This document shows, one piece after another, positions 7,124 to 12,189 of a stretch of DNA of 12,189 bases (the stretch's first letter is position 1; each line of letters starts with the position of its first letter). The notes beneath the pieces were generated by a model. That model saw only the letters and a list, made by a program, of their open reading frames with translations, was not told the origin of the DNA and ran no database searches. The stretch is from T3SED10-47 sp046483725 (GTDB taxonomy: Bacteria; Bipolaricaulota; Bipolaricaulia; Bipolaricaulales; Bipolaricaulaceae). Made by a program: the position numbers and the translations under genes. The DNA is taken from positions 1-12,189 of the forward strand of contig JAWOCQ010000043.1 in the NCBI GenBank assembly GCA_046483725.1, given 5' to 3'.

Positions 7124-7704
7124 CCCTCCTCGAAGGAGCGGCCGAGGTTGCGAGATTCTTGGAACACGAAGATATCCCCTACTTCCTCATCGGAGGGCTC
7201 GCCGTCCAACAGTGGGGCGAACCGCGGATGACCCGCGACGTAGATATCACTGTGTTGGTCCCCTCGGAGGAACTCCCAGCAGCCGTGGACAGCGTACTCG
7301 CCGCATTTCCCCCGCGGATTACAGACGCCCGTGCGTTCGCCCTGCGTCACCGCGTGCTGCTAGTGGAGGTCGAGGGCGAAGTGCCTGTAGACATCTCGCT
7401 GGGCATCCCCGGCTACGAAGAAGAAGCGGTCCAGCGCGCCCGCTGGGTACACGTTCCCAAGGGAGAAAGACTGAGGATGGTCAGCCCGGAGGACCTGATC
7501 ATCCACAAGTGCGTGGCTGGGCGTCCGCGCGACGTAGAGGACGTGGAAGGGGTACTCATACGGCAGAGAATGGCTGTGGACATGCATCTCATACGCAGAT
7601 GGCTCGGCGAGTTTCAACCCCTTGTAGACAAGCACGATCCGCTTGAGCTGTTCGACCATGCCCGCAGCCAAGCGGAATGGGCACTGGAGAACCCGTCCCC
7701 CTGA
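7120..7704 (+). CDS. Nucleotidyltransferase, AbiEii/MNT-like
   Basis: Polymerase-beta-fold nucleotidyltransferase of 194 residues, cytoplasmic. The active-site signature is intact: FLIGGLAVQQWG with G25-G26, then R36 and TRDVDI with metal-binding D40 and D42, and a third acidic residue D91 in VPVDISLG. The C-terminal half has SPEDLIIHK followed by AGRPRDVEDV (K130, R135, D138, D141), the motif common in AbiEii/AbiGii toxin-family and related stand-alone nucleotidyltransferases. Relatives transfer NMPs to tRNA or proteins as toxins or antitoxins; the target here is unknown. ATG 7120 overlaps the upstream stop (ATGA), with no Shine-Dalgarno, so it probably relies on coupling. It is convergent with the transketolase gene, 45 bases away. 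Confidence 0.8.
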   Translation: MTLLEGAAEVARFLEHEDIPYFLIGGLAVQQWGEPRMTRDVDITVLVPSEELPAAVDSVLAAFPPRITDARAFALRHRVLLVEVEGEVPVDISLGIPGYEEEAVQRARWVHVPKGERLRMVSPEDLIIHKCVAGRPRDVEDVEGVLIRQRMAVDMHLIRRWLGEFQPLVDKHDPLELFDHARSQAEWALENPSP

Positions 7705-7726
7705 GCCGGGCCGACATTCTTCCCTT

Positions 7727-7749
7727 GCCCGCAGTAGCTTGAGGCGGGC
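7727..7749. terminator. Small hairpin between convergent genes
   Basis: GCCCGC (7727-7732) and GCGGGC (7744-7749) form a 6-bp GC stem with an 11-base loop, nested inside CTGAGCC (7701-7707) / GGCTCAG (7747-7753). It lies between the nucleotidyltransferase and transketolase stops. No T-run is present on either strand, so termination is only suggested by position. Confidence 0.3.
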
Positions 7750-8604
7750 TCAGCCGGAGACGCCCAGCTCGGCTAGGGCCTGCTGGAGCTGCTCGTCGCT
7801 GGGGGCGCCGTGGTGCCACTTGTAGTCCCCTTCCATAAAGGAGACGCCCTTGCCCAGCACATTGTGGCAGGCGATCAGCGTGGGAGTTCCGCTTCCTCGG
7901 ACATCCTCAAACGCGCGGAAGGCGCGCTCGATCTCCTCGTAATTGTGCCCGTCGATCTCCTGGACGTGCCAGCCGAAGGCACGGAACTTGCCAGCCAGGT
8001 TCCCCGTGTCCATTACCTCCGGGGTGGGCCCGTCGATCTGGCAGCGGTTCCAGTCGAGGATGCCGCACAGGTTGTCCACCTTGTGGTGTACTGCCGCGGT
8101 GGCCGCCTCCCACGGCTGGCCTTCTTGGCACTCCCCGTCGGAGATGCTGACAAACACACGGTAGTCGGCGCCGGTGACTCGAGCGGCGAGGGCCTGGCCG
8201 AGGCCTACCGACAGCCCGTGCCCCAGCGACCCTGAGGAGAGCTCCACGCCGGGCACAGTCCAGCCAGTGGAAGGGTGCCCCTGCAGGGGCGAGCCGAGCT
8301 GGCGAAACGTCCACAGAAGGTCCCGCTCCAAGTAGCCCCGGTCGGCGAGAATGGAGTACAAGATGGGGCAGGTGTGCCCGTTGGACAGGAGAAATCGATC
8401 GCGCCCGGGCCACGCGGGGCGACCGGGATCGTGTCGCAGCACGCCACCGTAATAGAGATAGGTGAGCACATCGGCCATCCCCAAGCCACCTCCCGCGTGC
8501 CCGGACTGAGCCCTGTACACCATCTGCAGCACCGTCGCCCGCAGCTCGTTCGCCTTGTTTGCCAGCTCCTGGTAAGTCACCCGCTCCCCCTTTCCATCCG
8601 CCAT
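7750..8604 (-). CDS. Transketolase, N-terminal (TPP-binding) subunit
   Basis: N-terminal half of a split transketolase, 284 residues, which would bind the thiamine diphosphate pyrophosphate arm and donor sugar phosphate in the non-oxidative pentose phosphate pathway when paired with a C-terminal subunit. Visible motifs: SGHAGGGLG (H36), SNGHTCPILY (H77), QGHPS, GVELSSGSLGHGLS, the metal/TPP motif ISDGECQEG (D156) to N186 in DWNRCQIDG, and GKGVSFME...KWHHG (H264). Several residues depart from the usual SGHPGG, KGHA and GSLGQG. No C-terminal partner is in the window: the downstream gene is convergent and unrelated. ATG 8604 has no clear ribosome site; GTG 8580, preceded by GGAAAGGGGGAG and giving MTYQELANKANEL, matches the family's usual N-terminus and may be the true start. 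Probably co-transcribed with gatB. Confidence 0.85.
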   Translation of the reverse strand: MADGKGERVTYQELANKANELRATVLQMVYRAQSGHAGGGLGMADVLTYLYYGGVLRHDPGRPAWPGRDRFLLSNGHTCPILYSILADRGYLERDLLWTFRQLGSPLQGHPSTGWTVPGVELSSGSLGHGLSVGLGQALAARVTGADYRVFVSISDGECQEGQPWEAATAAVHHKVDNLCGILDWNRCQIDGPTPEVMDTGNLAGKFRAFGWHVQEIDGHNYEEIERAFRAFEDVRGSGTPTLIACHNVLGKGVSFMEGDYKWHHGAPSDEQLQQALAELGVSG

Positions 8605-8614
8605 TTTACACAAG

Positions 8615-8645
8615 TTGCGTCGCAAACAAGGGGAGACGTTACGTC
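8615..8645. repeat. Two 11-bp palindromes between gatB and transketolase gene
   Basis: TTGCGTCGCAA (8615-8625) and GACGTTACGTC (8635-8645) are both perfect palindromes about a single central base. Their centres, 8620 and 8640, are exactly 20 bases apart, i.e. about two helical turns. The second spans the gatB stop codon. Possible operator or chance. Confidence 0.4.
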
Positions 8646-10063
8646 GCTGGGGGATCGGCGCCCTCATCGAGGAGCCGGGCGAGTAGCTTGCGCAGCCTGG
8701 CGGCGTCGGCGCGACCCTGCACCTTCCTCATCGCCTGGCCGACAAGGAATCCGAGGGCCTGGGTCCTGCCGGAGCGGTAGTCGGCCGCCGCCTGGGGGTG
8801 GGAGGAGATCGTTTCCTGAGCGAGCTTCGTCAGAGAGGCTGTGTCGCTCAGCTGGCGGACCTCCTCGGAACCGACGAGTTGTTCCAGGTCGGCTCCGGTG
8901 GTGACGGCCTGCTCCAGAAGGGACTTACCGGTGGTACGGGATAGCACCCCGTCGTTCACCGCACGGATAAGCGTTCCCAGCCCCGCCGCAGGGACAGGAG
9001 GTTTTATCCCGGTCCATAGGGGCAAGAGTTCCGTGAGAAGCCAGTTTGCCGCCTCCCGCGGGGAGTCGCAGGCTGCGACGACTTCCTCGAAGTACTCGCC
9101 CCGCTCCGGTTCGGCGATCAGGGCTTGGCCCTCCTTTCCCGACAGCCCCAGCTCCCGGTTCCAACGCTCCAGGCGCGCCTGCGGTAGCTCGGGAAGCTCC
9201 CCCTGCATCAGTCGGACAAGCTCGGAGCTAATCTCCAAGGGTGGAAGATCCGGCTCGGGGAAATGTCGGTAGTTCGCGGCCTCCTCCTTTGTCCGCTGCA
9301 AAACCACCGTACCTCGAGCCTCGTCCCAGCCGTAGGTAGCGTGCTCCACCGGCTGCCCACGGGACAGGACGTCCCATTGGCGCTCCGCTTCGGCGGCCAG
9401 GGCGCGTTCCACGGCCCGAGTGCTGTTCATGTTCTTTATTTCGGTTTTGCACCCCGGAGGGCCTCCGTCGGGAACCAGGGAGACGTTGGCGTCGCAGCGT
9501 AGCGCCCCCTTGTCCATCTCGCCGGAGGACACCTTCAGGTGCCGCAGGAGCATCCGTAGGGTCTGCACAAAGACCCGTGCATCATGGGGGGAACGCAGGT
9601 CGGGCTCGGTCACTATCTCTAAAAGTGCGATCCCGGAACGATTTAGGTCGACGAGTGTCCGATCCCCCGCGTGGATAAGCTTGCCCGCATCCTCCTCCAG
9701 GTGCAGCTCGCCAACGCAGACGGTTTCCTCACCGGCCTCGCCTGGGAACGAAAGCGCCCCGCCCAGCGCCAGCGGCCGCTGCTTTTGGGTGATCTGGTAT
9801 CCCTTGGGAAGGTCGGGGTAGAAGTAGCTCTTGCGATCAAACGAAGAAATAGGCTGCACTTCGGAGCCCAGGGCCAGGGCGAGGCGCAGCGTAAGCTCCA
9901 CCGCCCGGCGGTTGAGCACAGGAAGCGTCCCCGGCAAGCCCAGGCACACCGGGCAGGTCAGGCTGTTGGGCGCCGCCCCGAAGTACTCCGCGCTACAGCC
10001 GCAAAACAGCTTGCTCTTGGTGGCCAGTTGTACATGGATTTCCAGACCAATCGCAACGTCCAC
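8639..10063 (-). CDS. gatB: Asp/Glu-tRNA(Asn/Gln) amidotransferase subunit B
   Basis: GatB of the GatCAB complex, which phosphorylates and transamidates mischarged Glu-tRNA(Gln) or Asp-tRNA(Asn). The 474 residues match the family length. Signatures: IGLEIHVQL (5-13), the zinc-type cysteines C21, C23, C37, C40 (FCGCS, TCPVCLG), the kinase site GELHLEEDAGKLIH and DLNRSGIALLEIVTEPD, GCKTEIKNMNS, and RTKEEAANYRHFPEPDLPP, followed by the helical and YqeY-like tail domain that contacts tRNA. I chose GTG 10063 (reading MDVAIGLEIH) because it sits just before the conserved N-terminus; the frame stays open to 10207, but that extension runs through a palindrome and the amrS gene. No Shine-Dalgarno is visible. 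gatA and gatC are not in the window, so the complex is encoded at separate loci. Confidence 0.95.
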   Translation of the reverse strand: MDVAIGLEIHVQLATKSKLFCGCSAEYFGAAPNSLTCPVCLGLPGTLPVLNRRAVELTLRLALALGSEVQPISSFDRKSYFYPDLPKGYQITQKQRPLALGGALSFPGEAGEETVCVGELHLEEDAGKLIHAGDRTLVDLNRSGIALLEIVTEPDLRSPHDARVFVQTLRMLLRHLKVSSGEMDKGALRCDANVSLVPDGGPPGCKTEIKNMNSTRAVERALAAEAERQWDVLSRGQPVEHATYGWDEARGTVVLQRTKEEAANYRHFPEPDLPPLEISSELVRLMQGELPELPQARLERWNRELGLSGKEGQALIAEPERGEYFEEVVAACDSPREAANWLLTELLPLWTGIKPPVPAAGLGTLIRAVNDGVLSRTTGKSLLEQAVTTGADLEQLVGSEEVRQLSDTASLTKLAQETISSHPQAAADYRSGRTQALGFLVGQAMRKVQGRADAARLRKLLARLLDEGADPPAT

Positions 10064-10073
10064 GCCAAAGCAT

Positions 10074-10090
10074 ACGGGGACAGTCCCCGT
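10074..10090. repeat. Short palindrome GGGGACAGTCCCC, copy 2 (8-bp arms)
   Basis: ACGGGGAC-A-GTCCCCGT, a perfect palindrome with 8-bp arms; the 13-base core (10076-10088) is identical to the copy at 5675-5687. On the minus strand the core begins one base after the amrS TAA stop, and the element ends 10 bases before the gatB start, occupying most of the intergenic space. Confidence 0.75.
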
Positions 10091-11100
10091 TATTCCCACA
10101 CGCCGGCGATGGGCTCCTGGCAATCGGGGCACTGGCCCTCGGACAGCCTTATCTCCTCCACTTCGAACCCGTAGCGGCGTACCAGGAGTCCCCCGCAGTG
10201 GGGGCACACGGTGTCCTCACCTTCCCCAGGGATGTTCCCCACGTAGACGTAACGCAACCCCGCCTCCAAGCCCGCGGTGCGGGCTTCCCGCAGCTTTCTC
10301 ACAGGCGTTGGGGGCCGGTCGAACAGTTGATAGGCAGGGACGAAGCGGGACAGGTGCCACGGGATGTCCGGCGACACGCCGCGCAGAAACTCGGCCATCC
10401 ACATGAGTTCCTGCAAGCTGTCGTTCCGCCCGGGGATGATGAGGGTGGTCACCTCCACCCACACCCCGGCGGCCACCATGTGCTCGATCGTGTCCAACAC
10501 GGGCTGCAGGGTGCCCCCGCAGGTCTTGCGGTACGTCTCCGCGGAGAAGGCCTTGAGGTCGATGTTGATAGCGTCGAGATACGGGATGATCTCGTCGGCG
10601 GCCTCCCGAGACATGTACCCGTTGGAGACGAACACGTTGCGGATGCCCTGCTTATGGGCGAGGGCGCCTGTCTCGTATGCCAACTCGAAGAAGATAGTGG
10701 GCTCGGTGTACGTGTAGGCGATGATTGGAGCCCCCGAAGCCTTGGCCTGCCACACCAGGCGCTCGGGCGTTACCTGCTCCCCCACCACGGCACCATGGTG
10801 TTCACGCGGGTACTGGGACATATGGTAGTTCTGGCAGTGGTCGCAGTGGAAGTTACAGCCCACGGTGGAAATGGACAGGGAGTCGGCGCCGGGGAGGAAG
10901 TGGTACAGGGGCTTCTTTTCGACGGGGTCAACGGTGCGGGCGCTCAGTCGGCCGTATACCTGAGTACTAAGAGCGCCATCACGGTTTATCCGAACCGCGC
11001 AGATCCCGCGTCCTCCTTCGGGGATGAGGCACTGATGAGGACACAGTCTGCAGCGCACGCGCCCGTCCCCCACCGGCTCCCACAGCATCGCTTCGCGCAT
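10090..11100 (-). CDS. amrS: AmmeMemoRadiSam-type radical SAM enzyme (AmrS)
   Basis: Radical SAM enzyme of 336 residues, of the AmrS family that usually works with AMMECR1-domain (AmrA) and Memo-like (AmrB) proteins; its reaction is not established from this sequence. The cluster motif is TVGCNFHCDHCQN (C82, C86, C89: CX3CX2C). An N-terminal cysteine group RCRLCPHQC...GIC (C17, C20, C24, C34) precedes it, and family motifs YGR, DPVEKKPLYHFLPG, AYTYTEPTIFFE, VSNGY, INIDLKAFS and GRNDS follow. The C-terminus adds a zinc-ribbon-like pair, CPHCGG (299-304) and CPDC (324-327). Homologues are often mislabelled pyruvate formate-lyase activating enzyme. I chose ATG 11100 (MREAMLWEP), the usual family N-terminus, over TTG 11136. 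No amrA or amrB is in the window. Confidence 0.9.
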   Translation of the reverse strand: MREAMLWEPVGDGRVRCRLCPHQCLIPEGGRGICAVRINRDGALSTQVYGRLSARTVDPVEKKPLYHFLPGADSLSISTVGCNFHCDHCQNYHMSQYPREHHGAVVGEQVTPERLVWQAKASGAPIIAYTYTEPTIFFELAYETGALAHKQGIRNVFVSNGYMSREAADEIIPYLDAINIDLKAFSAETYRKTCGGTLQPVLDTIEHMVAAGVWVEVTTLIIPGRNDSLQELMWMAEFLRGVSPDIPWHLSRFVPAYQLFDRPPTPVRKLREARTAGLEAGLRYVYVGNIPGEGEDTVCPHCGGLLVRRYGFEVEEIRLSEGQCPDCQEPIAGVWE

Positions 11101-11106
11101 GTCAAA

Positions 11107-11136
11107 ATCATACGTCCGGGATTCTACGCCCGCCAA
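11107..11136 (-). promoter_or_regulatory. Candidate amrS promoter giving leaderless mRNA
   Basis: On the minus strand TTGGCG (11131-11136, 4 of 6 to TTGACA), an 18-base spacer, and TATGAT (11107-11112, 5 of 6 to TATAAT). The -10 ends only 6 bases before the amrS ATG, so transcription would begin at or next to the start codon. No Shine-Dalgarno is present. It lies in the gap after yggS. Confidence 0.5.
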
Positions 11137-11144
11137 GGGACGCT

Positions 11145-11825
11145 TCAGCGGGGGCCAAACAGGGTGGTACCCAGGCGAATCATGGTGGCTCCCTCCTCCA
11201 CCGCCACCTGCCAGTCGGCGCTCATTCCCATGGACAGGACGTCCAGCCGCCCACCTGAGATACCTTCCCCCTCCAGGTCGCTGAGCAGGCGACGCATCCG
11301 GCGGAAGTAGGGGCGCGAGTCCTCCGGATGCTCGGGCAGAGGGGGGAGCGTCATCAGACCCCGAACATCGAGACCGGGAAGCTCGCCCAGGGCCCGCACA
11401 AGCTCCGGCACATCCTCCGGAAGCGCTCCCGCCTTCTGTGGCTCTCGCCCAATGTTCACCTGAACGAGCACGCTCACTGGGCCTTGGGGGCCGGCCAGGC
11501 GGGAGAGCCGCTGGCCGAGCTCCAGGGAATCAACGGTCTGGATCCAGTGGAAAGCTTCCAGTGCCTTGCGCGCCTTGTTCTTCTGCAGGGGGCCGATCAT
11601 GTGCCACACCGCGGCCTCCGGCACAGCGGGGCGCAGCTTTTCCACATGCTGGACGTAGTTACCCCCCAGGTGGCCTATGCCAGCGCCTATAGCAGCGCGT
11701 ACCTCATCGGCACCCCGGCCCTTCACCGCCGCCAGCACGGTGACATCCTCAGGGACCTGCTCCAAGACCTTGCGGCAGCTTTCTTCTACAGGATGCACAC
11801 CTCCATAATACCAAACGGGCACCAC
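11145..11825 (-). CDS. YggS-family pyridoxal phosphate homeostasis protein
   Basis: Cytoplasmic PLP-binding TIM-barrel protein (YggS/PLPBP/PROSC family, alanine racemase N-terminal fold) that buffers vitamin B6 without known catalytic activity; 226 residues, near the family norm. Motifs: VLAAVKGR with the PLP lysine K35, GGNYVQ (54-59), WHMIGPLQKNKAR (74-86), QTVDS, VLVQVNIGREPQKAG, VRGLMTLPP, LSMGMSADWQVAVEEGATMIRLGT and FGPR at the C-terminus. The usual AVSKTR and GENYVQ segments read AAVKGR and GGNYVQ here, so the conserved glutamate is glycine. The GTG start at 11825 has no clear ribosome site; an internal GGAGGT sits too close to the GTG at 11798 to serve it. It is divergent from the M20 peptidase gene. 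Confidence 0.9.
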   Translation of the reverse strand: MVPVWYYGGVHPVEESCRKVLEQVPEDVTVLAAVKGRGADEVRAAIGAGIGHLGGNYVQHVEKLRPAVPEAAVWHMIGPLQKNKARKALEAFHWIQTVDSLELGQRLSRLAGPQGPVSVLVQVNIGREPQKAGALPEDVPELVRALGELPGLDVRGLMTLPPLPEHPEDSRPYFRRMRRLLSDLEGEGISGGRLDVLSMGMSADWQVAVEEGATMIRLGTTLFGPR

Positions 11826-11837
11826 AGGGGGACCAGA

Positions 11838-11843
11838 TATATA
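11838..11843 (-). promoter_or_regulatory. Possible -10 element of yggS
   Basis: TATATA on the minus strand, ending 12 bases before the GTG at 11825 and in the AT-richest patch of this 62-base divergent gap. At 18 bases upstream there is only TTACTG, a poor -35. It would give a very short or no 5' leader. Confidence 0.3.
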
Positions 11844-11870
11844 GATTGGGACGACCTGGAGCAGTAATGG

Positions 11871-11879
11871 TGCTACAAT
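11871..11879 (+). promoter_or_regulatory. Extended -10 promoter of the M20 peptidase gene
   Basis: TGCTACAAT combines the extended -10 TGn with TACAAT (5 of 6 to TATAAT). It ends 8 bases before the ATG at 11888, with only GACGGGCC between, so the mRNA would be leaderless or have a 1-2 base leader. No -35 is seen at 16-18 bases; TTGGGA lies 22 bases upstream. Confidence 0.45.
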
Positions 11880-11887
11880 GACGGGCC

Positions 11888-12189
11888 ATGGCCAGGGTCT
11901 CGCGAGAGCTCGTTAAGCTCGTGCAAGAGTTGGTATCTATCCCCACTCCGGCCGGGCGCGAGGACCGGCTCCTGCCGCTAGTGGAAAAACGGCTGTCCCG
12001 GGCAGGCCTTTCAGTACGGCGACAGACCGTGCCCGGCGCCGGGGAGAACATCCTGGCCTCCCGCGGGGAAGGCGGCCCTTTGTTCCTTGCCCACCTGGAT
12101 GTGTTCCCGGCCTACGAACACCCCGAAGCCTTCACACCGCGCTTGCAGGGAACCGAGCTTATCGGGCGGGGAGCAGTGGATACCAAAGG
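11888..12189 (+). CDS. M20-family metallopeptidase (3' truncated)
   Basis: First 100 residues of a dinuclear zinc amidohydrolase/peptidase of the ArgE/DapE/CPG2 (M20) family; the window ends inside the gene. Translation from ATG 11888 gives MARVSRELVKLVQELVSIPT, then AGREDRLLPLVEKRL. The first metal-ligand motif follows as FLAHLDVFP (H70, D72), and GRGAVDTKG supplies the bridging aspartate at the very end of the window (family form GRGA.DxKG). The spacing between motifs is normal. Substrate class (acyl-amino acid, succinyl-DAP, peptide or carbamate) cannot be told from this part. The start is supported by the extended -10 just upstream and by the normal position of VSIPT; no Shine-Dalgarno is present. 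Confidence 0.88.
   Translation, partial: MARVSRELVKLVQELVSIPTPAGREDRLLPLVEKRLSRAGLSVRRQTVPGAGENILASRGEGGPLFLAHLDVFPAYEHPEAFTPRLQGTELIGRGAVDTK

Noticed and set aside
10064..10207. N-terminal extension of gatB to the far upstream start
   Set aside because: It translates the palindrome (GTVPV) and the amrS 3' end in another frame; conserved GatB sequence begins only at IGLEIHVQL.
10198..11310. 370-codon open frame on the + strand
   Set aside because: Antisense shadow of amrS and the end of yggS, both of which have full family motifs on the minus strand.

Overview
This is a GC-rich bacterial chromosome segment carrying mostly housekeeping and cell-envelope genes. No phage, IS element, CRISPR array, rRNA or tRNA gene was recognised. 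The sigma-70 factor, the GatB amidotransferase subunit and the AmrS-type radical SAM enzyme place it in Bacteria. The organism cannot be named from sequence alone. A split transketolase, a beta-helix protein with InlB-like repeats and several apparently leaderless genes would fit a deep-branching or thermophilic/anaerobic lineage such as Bipolaricaulota or Chloroflexi, but that is a weak inference.

Layout: (1) 2-796, + strand: 3' end of a primary-type sigma-70 gene, followed by a GC-rich hairpin. (2) 895-3369, - strand: a large secreted protein with two parallel beta-helix modules flanking five InlB-type repeats, convergent with the sigma gene. (3) 3370-3734: a 365-base divergent intergenic region with a 9-bp inverted repeat. 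(4) 3735-6802, + strand: an overlapping run of LolD/MacB-type ATPase, MacB/FtsX-type permease and CapA-like metallophosphatase. (5) 6872-7704, + strand: a compact two-gene cassette, a small helical protein overlapping by ATGA with an AbiEii/MNT-like nucleotidyltransferase, resembling a toxin-antitoxin or abortive-infection module. (6) 7750-11825, - strand, transcribed in the order yggS (PLP homeostasis), amrS (radical SAM), gatB, then a transketolase N-terminal half with no C-terminal half in the window. (7) 11888-12189, + strand: 5' end of an M20 metallopeptidase, divergent from yggS.

Two patterns cut across the genes. A short palindrome, GGGGAC-A/T-GTCCCC, occurs twice, each time one base after a TAA stop codon and between two tandem genes. 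In addition, amrS, the M20 peptidase gene and the small cassette gene have no Shine-Dalgarno sequence but have a -10-like hexamer ending 6-8 bases before the start codon, which suggests leaderless mRNAs. The strongest candidates for something undescribed are the 83-aa protein/nucleotidyltransferase cassette with its promoter palindrome, and the mirrored beta-helix/InlB-repeat surface protein.
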